Positions 23,856-32,042 of a stretch of DNA of 64,000 nucleotides are shown in pieces; within the stretch, counting starts at the first letter, position 1, and each line of letters opens with the position of its first letter. Made by a program: the position numbers and the translations under genes. The notes beneath the pieces were generated by a model that saw only the letters and a program-made list of their open reading frames with translations, was not told the origin of the DNA and ran no database searches. This DNA is from UBA6623 sp965226435 (GTDB lineage: Bacteria; Acidobacteriota; Terriglobia; Bryobacterales; UBA6623), in the NCBI GenBank assembly GCA_965226435.1, contig CBDDCY010000012.1, positions 929,622-993,621 of the forward strand, given 5' to 3'.

Positions 23856-26693
23856 CTAGTCCCGCTCGCGGTCGCGGAACTCTTCGACCCAGTTTTGGAC
23901 CACGCGGATGCTCGGTTTGGGGGCCTCGTCGTCGGTGACGGGCTCGGCGAGCAAGAAGCGGTCGCCGCCGGGAGCCACATCGTAGCGCGGCCGGGCGAAT
24001 CCCGTTCTGAAAGCGGCATGACTGAACAACGCCCGCGGCTTGCCCGCCCGAAACTCGGGCTCGGCCGTGACCTCCACGGCGTAGAGCGTGTCTCCTAGAA
24101 CGAAGAAAAGTTCCTTCCCGTTCGGGTTCCAGCGCACCTGTGAGCCGCCCTCCGGCGTAAGCTGCACTTGCGGGCCGCCGTCGGGGAAGGGCTGGACTAA
24201 AACATCCCAGCGGTCCGTAACTCGCGATGAGTAGGCGACATGGCGCCCGTCGGGCGAGATCTGCGCATCCACCGTCTCGAAGGGATCGTCGAAAAATACC
24301 TTGGTCTCCGAGAACGTGCCGTCCGGGCTGCGCTCCAGGTAGAGGATGTCATAATTCCCGGGCGAAACCGTGACGCCATACAGGACGGTCCGCCCGCCCG
24401 GGTCAACGTCGTACGCAACGAGGCCCCCCTCGGCTCCGCCGATCAGCGTCTCCATTTCACGGCTGCGATCGAGGGGGCGGAAGAGCAGTTCAGGATCCCC
24501 GCGGGCGAACACAGCGCCCCACGGCGCCCAGACTGGAAATACCTCCGGCTCGGCCGTGAACGTGAGCTGTGTCGATACGCCGCGCTCGAGGTCCTCGACA
24601 TAGATGTCGCCTTCAACCGAGACGACCGCTTGACGGCCGTCGGGCGACATGTCGAAGGAGAAGATTTCAGGGTGAGGCCGACCTACTTCTTGCAACCGCT
24701 CACCCGAACGGTCACGCCAGGCGAGCCTCTCTTCCAGGCTTCCCGCGGCGTCGAAGTAAACCAGGGTTCCGTCCGCGGCGGCGGTGGGCCCGCGGGCGTT
24801 CCGGGCAATCGGGAAGGCTTCGCCCGCGGCTGTGAGTTTGTCTAGCGAAAAAGGAAGAGCCCAGAGATCTTCGGTGAAGGGCGTCGACTGATAAACGAGC
24901 CGGCCGGCCGAGTAGAACGGCTTGTGCCCCGGCCCCAACCTCTCGCGTCGGCCGCTCTCGAGGTCCTGGAGCATCACGGTCTGTTGAGTCAGAGTGCCGA
25001 ATGTGAAAACCAGGACACGGCGTCCGGCCTCGGCCGGCAAGAAATGGGGCGATAACAGCGCTCCTGTCGGTGCGTCCGAGGAGGGTTCCGACCCGTCGTC
25101 GGCGGTGATCAGTAGGTTGGGCGGCCCCCCACGGGCGGCGACTTCATAAAGTGTCGGGGGGCTGCCGGAGCTGAAGACAATCACTTCGCCGTCGGGACTC
25201 CAGGAGCCGCCATGGAAAATTCCTCCAGGCAGCTCGCAAACGCGAATGGACGCCCCGCCTTGTACCGACACCTCCTTGACTTCGCCGCCGGTGACAAAGG
25301 CGATGAAATTGCTGTCGGGCGACCAGAAGGGAGCTTGGGCTCCCGCGGTCCCCTCGATCGCTCGTGGCTGCTGCTGATCGAGATCTTGGATCCACAGCCC
25401 CTGGGCGCCCTGGCCGACCACCGCGATGTGTTTCCCATTGGGCGAGATCGCGACGGGAACATCGAAGGGGTTCGGAGATAAATCTCCCGGAAATGTATAG
25501 GCGGAGCGTCGCAGGGGTAGAGGTTCCGCCGGCCCCGTGCTTCGCAGCCACAACCCGACCACGGCGGCCAACGACGCGACGAGCAACACAAGCGCCGCCG
25601 CGAGGGCGCGGTCTTTCACGCGTTGCCGCCGTACGGCTTCCCGCGCCGCCGATTCGGGCAGGATGTTGATTGTCACCGAGCGTTTGAGTTGCGTGTCCTC
25701 GGCGCGATACGCCGTGCGGTCGCCGGCGGTATCCAAGTCTTCGATGACGTGGTAGGTGGCAAGAAAGGATTCCTCCGTGGGGGAGAGCTCCCTTGAAGCG
25801 CCCGGGCGGATTAGAGTTGCCGCCGGCGAGACGCCGGAGACCCCGACCGCACTCGCCATTGGTCTCGACCGCCCCGTCTTGAGCTTGTCGAGCAGGTTCC
25901 CCAAATCGACGCCGAGGTCGGCGACGTTCGGGTAGCGCTTGCCCGCGTCCTTCTCAAGACACTTGCCGACCATGAACTCCAACTCGATGGGCACGCCGGT
26001 TCGAAGCCCGGTGAGCGGCTCGGGGTCCTCGTGGACAATTTCATAGGCCATCGCCTGCGCGTATTCGCCTCGGAACGCGCGCTGAGCGGCGACCATTTCA
26101 TAGAGCACGCAGCCAAGGGCCCAGATGTCGGTTCGGTGATCGACCTCCTGGGCTTGCATTTGCTCGGGACTCATATAGGCCGCCGTGCCGACGGCCGTAT
26201 CGAGTTGGGTGAGCTTTGATTTTTCGGTGAGCAAGGCGAGGCCGAAGTCGAGAATCTTGACCCGGCCGTCGGCGGTGATCATCAGATTGCCGGGCTTGAT
26301 ATCGCGATGAACGACGTTTTTCTCGTGGGCGGCGGCGAGTCCGTCGGCGACTTGCCGAGCGATCGCGAGAGCTTCTTCGACCTTGAGCGGTCCGCCGGCA
26401 ATCTTGGCATCGAGGGTTTTGCCGTCGATGTATTCGAGCGCGAGGAAGTCTCGCCCCTCGAAGTCGCTGATTTCGTGAACGGTGCAAACGTTGGGGTGGT
26501 TGATTCCGGCGGCGGCCTTGGCCTCGCGCAGAAAGCGCTTGCGGTTTTCTTCGTCGCGCATGAGGTCTTGCGCGAGGAACTTCAGCGCGACGATGCGATC
26601 GAGACGGGTGTCTTCCGCCTTGTAAACGACACCCATGCCGCCTTCACCGAGCTTGGCGGTGATTTTGTAATGGCTGATGGTTTGGCCGATCAT
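23856..26693 (-). CDS. Membrane Ser/Thr protein kinase with TolB-like propeller (kinase 1)
   Basis: A 945-residue PknB-type kinase. The kinase domain fills residues 9-270: glycine loop GEGGMGVVY, Lys38, HRDIKPGN (His129-Asp131) and DFG (149-151), with APE-like SPEQ. Residues 313-350 (YHVIEDLDTAGDRTAYRAED) look like a second, degenerate kinase N-lobe in which the catalytic Lys is gone. One membrane span lies at about 363-383. The rest is a chain of PD40/TolB-type blades such as DVPVAISPNGKHIAVVG, APFWSPDSNFIAFVTG and AQISPDGRHVAYSSR. The layout puts the kinase in the cytoplasm and the propeller outside, suggesting a sensor. Substrates are unknown. The ATG starts right at the kinase, as in relatives. 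Confidence 0.92.
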   Translation of the reverse strand: MIGQTISHYKITAKLGEGGMGVVYKAEDTRLDRIVALKFLAQDLMRDEENRKRFLREAKAAAGINHPNVCTVHEISDFEGRDFLALEYIDGKTLDAKIAGGPLKVEEALAIARQVADGLAAAHEKNVVHRDIKPGNLMITADGRVKILDFGLALLTEKSKLTQLDTAVGTAAYMSPEQMQAQEVDHRTDIWALGCVLYEMVAAQRAFRGEYAQAMAYEIVHEDPEPLTGLRTGVPIELEFMVGKCLEKDAGKRYPNVADLGVDLGNLLDKLKTGRSRPMASAVGVSGVSPAATLIRPGASRELSPTEESFLATYHVIEDLDTAGDRTAYRAEDTQLKRSVTINILPESAAREAVRRQRVKDRALAAALVLLVASLAAVVGLWLRSTGPAEPLPLRRSAYTFPGDLSPNPFDVPVAISPNGKHIAVVGQGAQGLWIQDLDQQQPRAIEGTAGAQAPFWSPDSNFIAFVTGGEVKEVSVQGGASIRVCELPGGIFHGGSWSPDGEVIVFSSGSPPTLYEVAARGGPPNLLITADDGSEPSSDAPTGALLSPHFLPAEAGRRVLVFTFGTLTQQTVMLQDLESGRRERLGPGHKPFYSAGRLVYQSTPFTEDLWALPFSLDKLTAAGEAFPIARNARGPTAAADGTLVYFDAAGSLEERLAWRDRSGERLQEVGRPHPEIFSFDMSPDGRQAVVSVEGDIYVEDLERGVSTQLTFTAEPEVFPVWAPWGAVFARGDPELLFRPLDRSREMETLIGGAEGGLVAYDVDPGGRTVLYGVTVSPGNYDILYLERSPDGTFSETKVFFDDPFETVDAQISPDGRHVAYSSRVTDRWDVLVQPFPDGGPQVQLTPEGGSQVRWNPNGKELFFVLGDTLYAVEVTAEPEFRAGKPRALFSHAAFRTGFARPRYDVAPGGDRFLLAEPVTDDEAPKPSIRVVQNWVEEFRDRERD

Positions 26694-26932
26694 TTTGGTC
26701 CAATTCTAGCGCCAAACGGATAGCCGGCGAGAAGCCACACTCCGTTCACCTAATGAATCGCGGACTCTCGGGCTCCGAGCCGGGCATGGTTTTCGGCGCG
26801 CTCGGCCAACTCCGCTGTCCTCTGGGCACGTCTATTCGGCGGTTAACCGACTCCCCAATACGCATCCGAAGATCATTCTCGTGCAGCTATTTTCCAAGGA
26901 CTCTCTATCGTGTGCTGGAACGGGCGCTTGGG

Positions 26933-27166
26933 CTAAAGCCGTGTTCCCCGAGCCGGCTGTCCGGACAGCAGGAACGTTTTCGGGTATTTGCCCTCGCCGC
27001 ACAGCTTGAAAGAGCCGAAGTCCTTATACCAACGACCGTCGGGCTCACTCTCGCGCCGCAATTTCAATTCGTAGAGGTCTTCGGCGGTAATCCGGCGCTC
27101 TCGCAGGCGCTCAAAAAGGTGTTCTCGCAATGCAATCGGGAGATTCACCCATTGGATCTTCGGCAT
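26933..27166 (-). CDS. Small basic protein, possible toxin partner of the RHH protein
   Basis: A 77-residue protein, MPKIQWVNLPIALREHLFER followed by LRERRITAEDLYELKLRRES and ending in a GSFKLCGEGKYPKTFLLSGQ segment. I recognise this as a recurrent small protein found next to RHH or CopG-like genes, without an established function. It is basic and has no signal peptide. Its ATG overlaps the stop of the upstream RHH gene (TAATG), so the two are translationally coupled. The pair has the size and order of a toxin-antitoxin module, but it could equally be a regulator with its partner. Assignment as a toxin is speculation. Confidence 0.7.
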   Translation of the reverse strand: MPKIQWVNLPIALREHLFERLRERRITAEDLYELKLRRESEPDGRWYKDFGSFKLCGEGKYPKTFLLSGQPARGTRL

Positions 27167-27423
27167 TAGGTTCCAAACGTCATTCTCGCCATTTCTTCTT
27201 GCAGCCGTTGCTGCTCGGCCGTATCGTCGGTTTCCGTCAATCGTTGCGCCATGGCGAGAAAACGATCTTTTTCGCGTTCCCGCGCGGCAAGGCCCTCTTC
27301 AATGAGACTGACAACAACCTTGCTCATGCTGGACTTGTCATTCCGGGCGAGTCTCTTGACTCGGCCGGCGAGCTTGGGAGTCAAAGTGACGCTTGTGCGA
27401 ATCGACTTGTGCAAATGCCCCAT
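27166..27423 (-). CDS. Ribbon-helix-helix (CopG-like) DNA-binding protein
   Basis: An 85-residue protein from the ATG at 27423. The N-terminal half, SIRTSVTLTPKLAGRVKRLARNDKSSMSKVVVSLIEEGL, split over a beta strand and two helices, is a ribbon-helix-helix fold; these dimerise and bind operator DNA. The C-terminal half is a charged helix (AAREREKDRFLAMAQRLTET...) of the kind that wraps a partner protein. The frame is open to 27489 but the extra residues are not helix- or ribbon-like. It overlaps the next gene by one base (TAATG). Antitoxin or autorepressor roles are both plausible. Confidence 0.72.
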   Translation of the reverse strand: MGHLHKSIRTSVTLTPKLAGRVKRLARNDKSSMSKVVVSLIEEGLAAREREKDRFLAMAQRLTETDDTAEQQRLQEEMARMTFGT

Positions 27424-27852
27424 GGCCCTATTGTAGTGGGTGCATGCACCAGAGTGATGCAATATGCTGTCGTTCGGTGAATCTTGCATGCTCGCATACC
27501 GGCGCTCATTCTCGCCGCCGCTTCGCGGCTGTGGAGATTCGCGGTTCGGCGGGAAACAATGGACGAGTCGGCGGGCCGGGATCGAGCGCTTCTTCCCTGG
27601 CTGGTCATCTTCCGTTGGTTCGACGATGGCTGAAGCCCGTGGGCGAAGGCCGTTGCATTGAAACGGCCTCTTGGTGGAGGGCGGGGGCTCTAAACTGAAA
27701 ACCGACCCTGAATGGCCGGCTTATTCGGAACAAGCAAGCGGCGTGAACCCCGCGATCCACCGCCTGAAAGACAGTGGGGTTAAACCTGGAGGTCGCGGCG
27801 AAAAAGCCGGGACTCGGGCAAACGGCGGTTGCCTCGTCGAACCATCTCGCCA
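27424..27852. other. Gene-free region with repeat fragments
   Basis: This 429-base gap between RNase E/G and the RHH pair has no credible coding frame. It contains a minus-strand fragment of the 220-bp repeat family (GCCGCCGCTTCGCGGCT near 27525-27540) and a hairpin AGGCCGTT...AACGGCCT at 27647-27669 inside GGCTGAAGCCCGTGGGCGA, which matches, inverted, the hairpin at 55471-55488. Confidence 0.5.
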
Positions 27853-30588
27853 TCAGTTAATATCAAAGTGGTCGCGGTGCAACGAGACATCGCCTCGCAC
27901 CAGGACATTCGCCCTCAAAATCTGTTCCAGCTCTCTCAAGTAGTTGTTGTCGCGTGATTTGAGCTTGCGCGCCACTTCCGGGTTGACACGCAGCGTCAAC
28001 TCTTTCTTAGGCTCTTTGGACAGTGCCATTTTCTTGGCGTTCGTCAAGATCTCGTAGATCATGCTTTGCACCGACTTGACATAGGACGCGCCGCGGCAAT
28101 ACGGGCAGGGACTGCATAAGCTTCGTTCAAGCGATTGTTTGACGCGCTTGCGCGTAATCGCCACCAGTCCGAACTCATTGAACGGCAAGGCTTTCGAGGG
28201 TGCGATATCGACACGCAACTCCTTTTCGAGCGCCATCATCACCCTTTGACGGTTCCCCCGCTCCTCCATGTCGATGAAGTCGACAACGATGATGCCTCCC
28301 AGATCGCGGATCCGTAACTGCCGCGCGATCTCTTGGACAGCTTCGAGGTTCGTATTGACGATGGTGTCTTCCAGGCGGTCGGATTTGCCGACGTACTTGC
28401 CGGTGTTGACGTCAATCGAAACCAGCGCTTCGGTGGGGTTGATGACGATGTAGCCGCCCGACTTGAGCCACACCTTGGGCCGAATCGCCTTTTCGATCTC
28501 CGTGGAAATATTGAAGGAGTCGAAGATCGGCTTCGTTCGCGTATAGAGCTTCACCGCGCGCAGCAAGTCGGGCTGGAAGCGCTCCACGAAGCGAAGGATG
28601 CGCTCATATTCCTCCTCGCTGTCGACCCAAATCGTCTTGAAATCCTCGCCCAAACGGTCCCGCAGAACGCGCTCGACGACATCGTTGTCGTGATGGACAA
28701 GCGAGGCCGGCGGGCAGTTTTCGCTCTTCTCTCGGATGTCGAGCCAGAGGTTGTAGAGGAACAGCATATCGCCCCGCAGATCCTCCTCGCTCACCCCGTC
28801 TCCGGCCGTGCGAACGATGAAGCCGCCCGCCATGCCGGTGTTGTGGGTCTGCACGATCTTGCGTAAACGCGCCCGTTCCTTATCCGAGGCGATCTTTCTG
28901 GAAACGCCGGTGTGATTGACCGTGGGCATGTAGACCAGAAAACGCCCTGGCAGGGCAATGTGCGACGTGATGCGCGCGCCCTTCTTGCCGAGGGGTTCCT
29001 TGGAGATTTGAACCAGCACCTCTTGCCCCCTGGCCAGCAGTTCGCTGATTTTGGGACTGTCATCCCCGCGATTCCCCGCTTCAGCGGGGGCCTCGTCCAC
29101 CTCCGCCTCGGCACCTTCCCGGCGTCGTCCCCTGCGCCGGCCGCGACGTCCGCGGCGGCGTTCGAATCCGGCCGAAGCCGATCGCGTCCGTTGCCGCGCC
29201 TCGCCTTCTCGCGGCGGCTCCGAGTCTTCCCCCTCCTCGGCGGCTGCCGGCTCCTCGCCGTTTTCCTCTTCGCCCGGCAAGGGACGTCCGGGCATTCTTG
29301 GATCAAGATCGCCCGACCGATCGCTGTCGGAAGCCGCAGCGGTCTCGGGCGCGTCCTCGGGAGACCCTTCTTGGTCTTGCGCGAACTCGTCGCCGGGTTC
29401 CGCTTCTGAATCCGCGTACTCTTGGGCAGGTTCTTCGGGTTCCGGCTCCGGCGCGACACCGTCGCCCTCCGCCTCTTCAGCCGTTATTGCCTCGACCTCG
29501 AGTTCCCCGGGCGCGTCCGTGTCGTCGTTTTCGAGGGGTTCTTCATCCCGCTCGAAGGGCTGTTCCGAGATCGACGCGGCTTCGGGATCCGTTTCGGCGA
29601 CAATGGCCTCGACGGTCGACGGGCGATCCTCCTGTTGGTCGGGTTGGTTGTGCTTAGATCCTCGAGCAAAGCCCTGGTCGGCGCTTTTCTCGGCGGACGC
29701 ATTCTCGTGCTCGAAGCCCGACGACCCGTCGTCTTCACCGCCGCCGTTGCTTCCGCCGCCCGGGGCCTCCTCGCTCACGCTCGAATCAGTGTCGTAAGTA
29801 TCGTCGGCCCTCGGGTCTTCTAAGCCGTCGTCCTCGGACCGATCCGCGGTGGACGCCGTCGAATCGCTGTATTTCGCCAGCGACTCGCCGGGCAACACCG
29901 TGAAGCTGCTGCCTTTGTTCGCGGCCTCGCCGTCCCTGTCGGGCCCGGCATTGGCCCTGCTCCGATCGTCGTCCTTTGCCCCATCGTCACCGCCGGCCCG
30001 CCCATTGGGCTCGGCCGCCGTATCCTCTTCGTCAGCCCGCTCCTCGCCGTTCGCCTCGTCGCCGCCGGAAACGGCTGCATACTTTTCGTTGGGAAAACCG
30101 GACTCGGCTGTTCCCGCCGCCGGGCGCTCGCCGAAACGTCCGCGCCGTCGCCGAGACCGGCGCCCGCGCCTTCCCCGCCGCCCGGAATTTCCGTCGCTCG
30201 ATGCCTCTTCGTCGGGTGCCGCGGCCGCGGCTTCGCCCCCGGCCGGCGTCAAGTCGGCCGCGGGGCCGGCTTCATCGTTCGCCTTCCGCGGGGCCGCTTC
30301 GCGGGGCCGCTCCGACGACCCCCGCCTCGCGCCCGATGGCGCGGTCTCGAGATCTTCGTTCTCTTCGAGAAAGTCCGAGACGTAGAGAAAGCCGTCTCGT
30401 TCCAAGCCGATATCAACAAACGCCGACTGCATGCCGGGCAGCACGCGGGTTACTCGGCCTTTGAAAATGCTCCCCGCCAGCGCGTGTTGGGATTCCTGCT
30501 CAATGTAAAGCTCGACCAAGCGGTCGTTTTCAAGAATGGCCAGCCTTGTCTCGTGGACCGACGAGTTGACGATAAGTTCCTTGGACAC
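27853..30588 (-). CDS. rng: Ribonuclease E/G family endoribonuclease with giant S1-loop insertion
   Basis: A 911-residue RNase E/G, the single-strand endonuclease for mRNA decay and rRNA maturation. The S1 domain starts normally (GSIFKGRVTRVLPGMQSAFV, then ERDGFLYVSDF), is interrupted at about residue 77 by about 430 residues of acidic, Ser/Glu-rich and Arg-cluster sequence (RRGRRGRRSRRRRGRF and RRRGRRGRRRGRRREG), then resumes with ISELLARGQEVLVQISKEPL. Catalytic Asp residues are in SIDVNTGKY and IVVDFIDMEERG, and the zinc link is CSPCPYCRG. Start is GTG at 30588 with GGAGG six bases upstream. It lies downstream of the mre-rod cluster, as in many bacteria. Confidence 0.93.
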   Translation of the reverse strand: MSKELIVNSSVHETRLAILENDRLVELYIEQESQHALAGSIFKGRVTRVLPGMQSAFVDIGLERDGFLYVSDFLEENEDLETAPSGARRGSSERPREAAPRKANDEAGPAADLTPAGGEAAAAAPDEEASSDGNSGRRGRRGRRSRRRRGRFGERPAAGTAESGFPNEKYAAVSGGDEANGEERADEEDTAAEPNGRAGGDDGAKDDDRSRANAGPDRDGEAANKGSSFTVLPGESLAKYSDSTASTADRSEDDGLEDPRADDTYDTDSSVSEEAPGGGSNGGGEDDGSSGFEHENASAEKSADQGFARGSKHNQPDQQEDRPSTVEAIVAETDPEAASISEQPFERDEEPLENDDTDAPGELEVEAITAEEAEGDGVAPEPEPEEPAQEYADSEAEPGDEFAQDQEGSPEDAPETAAASDSDRSGDLDPRMPGRPLPGEEENGEEPAAAEEGEDSEPPREGEARQRTRSASAGFERRRGRRGRRRGRRREGAEAEVDEAPAEAGNRGDDSPKISELLARGQEVLVQISKEPLGKKGARITSHIALPGRFLVYMPTVNHTGVSRKIASDKERARLRKIVQTHNTGMAGGFIVRTAGDGVSEEDLRGDMLFLYNLWLDIREKSENCPPASLVHHDNDVVERVLRDRLGEDFKTIWVDSEEEYERILRFVERFQPDLLRAVKLYTRTKPIFDSFNISTEIEKAIRPKVWLKSGGYIVINPTEALVSIDVNTGKYVGKSDRLEDTIVNTNLEAVQEIARQLRIRDLGGIIVVDFIDMEERGNRQRVMMALEKELRVDIAPSKALPFNEFGLVAITRKRVKQSLERSLCSPCPYCRGASYVKSVQSMIYEILTNAKKMALSKEPKKELTLRVNPEVARKLKSRDNNYLRELEQILRANVLVRGDVSLHRDHFDIN

Positions 30589-30950
30589 CGGACACCTCCT
30601 CGGGAAAGAGGACCGCGGCATCGGCGAGGCGGGTTTCTTCGGGGATGATCGACGACGAGGAGCGCCCCGGCGCGCTCGCGGTGCATGAAGTCCCGGGAAC
30701 CGTCAATGGCTCTGTACTCCACCCGCCGCATCGTCTTTCAAACCTTTCTCCGTCCGTTTCGCGGAGCATATGGAAGATGCTCAACGCGGTTGGACCGAAG
30801 AACCGCCCCGCTTGCCAACGCAACGCGGGCTCGCGTCCTTCCCTTATTTCTTCGCCCTCGCTCGGCGAGGACAGGTCGACCTACGACCTAAACTTTTCCA
30901 CCGCTGCGTCTCGGGCGGCAATCCTCCCGGAGACGGATGCGGAGCCGCGC
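30589..30950. other. Intergenic region between rodA and the RNase gene
   Basis: A 362-base stretch on the minus-strand path from rodA to the RNase. It should hold the 5' leader and promoter of the RNase gene; the Shine-Dalgarno AGGAGG is at 30595-30600. RNase E family genes often carry structured autoregulatory leaders, but I could not identify a specific structure here, nor any gene. Confidence 0.4.
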
Positions 30951-32042
30951 TCAATTGGTGAACCGCCGCATGCGGACGTTATTCACCAAACCGAGCAGCA
31001 TAAACATCGCCAATAAATTCGACCCGCCGTAACTCATTAACGGCAACGGCAGGCCCGTAACCGGCATTCGTCCGATGACCATGCCGACATTGACGATCAA
31101 GTGAAACAACAGAAGCGCGGCGGTGCCCATGCATATATATGTCCCCGCGCTGTCAGCCGCGGTCCGGGCGTTCCCCACGATCTTCATCAACAAACCAAAA
31201 TACAACGTCAGAGCCAACAGGACTCCCACGAATCCCGTCTCTTCAGCGTAGGCCGAAAAGACAAAGTCAGTGTGGGGCACGGGAATAAACCGGAGCTGTG
31301 TCTGCGATCCTCTCGCAAACCCGGAACCCCAGATTCCCCCCGCGCCCACCGCGATCTTCGACTGGATCGGCTGATAACCCGCCCCTTGCGGATCCTTCTC
31401 GGGATCCAAAAACGTGACCAAGCGCTCCTTCTGATACGGCTCAAGCCGCTGCCACGCCAGCGGTAAGATCAACACCACCGCCAATCCCAAGATCGCCATA
31501 TGCTTCCAGCGCAAACCCGCCGAAAACACCCCGATCACCAGGATCGACGTGAAACTCAACGCCGTACTCAGATCCGGCTGCCTGGCCACCAACAACATCG
31601 GGACCGCGAACAGCGCGCTGATCCGCGGCATGTGCTTCCATCCCACCTGCCCTCGTGGCAAATCAGAGAAGAACTTCGCCACCAACAATACTAGCACCAC
31701 TTTGACGAACTCGGAGACCTGCAGCGTGAAACCGCCCGGAATGGGCAGCCAGCGCCGCCCTCCCCCCAACACCAGTCCCACCACGAGCACTAAGACGAGC
31801 AGCACCAACGAGATGACGTAGAACGTCACGGCATGGTGGATCAGCGAATTGTAATCGACCACCGAGAAAATCCAGAAGCAAACCAAGCCCACCGCCACCC
31901 ATACAATCTGTCGCAAGTGCGCGTTTTGCCAGATCGTGTTGCGAGTCGCGCTATAGATCTCCAGCACGCCCAGCACGACAATCGCCATCGTCAGCCCCAG
32001 CAGCGCCCAATCGAAATCCCGCAAGGAATGATCGCCGCTCAC
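30951..32042 (-). CDS. rodA: Rod shape-determining SEDS glycosyltransferase RodA
   Basis: A 363-residue polytopic SEDS-family peptidoglycan polymerase that works with PBP2 in lateral wall growth. Ten hydrophobic segments are visible. Diagnostic pieces are QPDLSTALSFTSILVIGVFSAG, GAGGIWGSGFARGSQTQLRF, PVPHTDFVFSAYAEETGFVG and GMVIGRMPVTGLPLPLMSYGGSN. The Asp in QPDLSTAL is the conserved catalytic-site residue of the family. It overlaps mrdA by four bases, so the two partners are translationally coupled, and is the last gene of the cluster before a 362-base gap. Length and start are typical. Confidence 0.96.
   Translation of the reverse strand: MSGDHSLRDFDWALLGLTMAIVVLGVLEIYSATRNTIWQNAHLRQIVWVAVGLVCFWIFSVVDYNSLIHHAVTFYVISLVLLVLVLVVGLVLGGGRRWLPIPGGFTLQVSEFVKVVLVLLVAKFFSDLPRGQVGWKHMPRISALFAVPMLLVARQPDLSTALSFTSILVIGVFSAGLRWKHMAILGLAVVLILPLAWQRLEPYQKERLVTFLDPEKDPQGAGYQPIQSKIAVGAGGIWGSGFARGSQTQLRFIPVPHTDFVFSAYAEETGFVGVLLALTLYFGLLMKIVGNARTAADSAGTYICMGTAALLLFHLIVNVGMVIGRMPVTGLPLPLMSYGGSNLLAMFMLLGLVNNVRMRRFTN

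Noticed and set aside
29050..30400. Long plus-strand frames opposite the RNase insertion as genes.
   Set aside because: They mirror the low-complexity Arg/Ser/Glu coding of the RNase and contain no domain.
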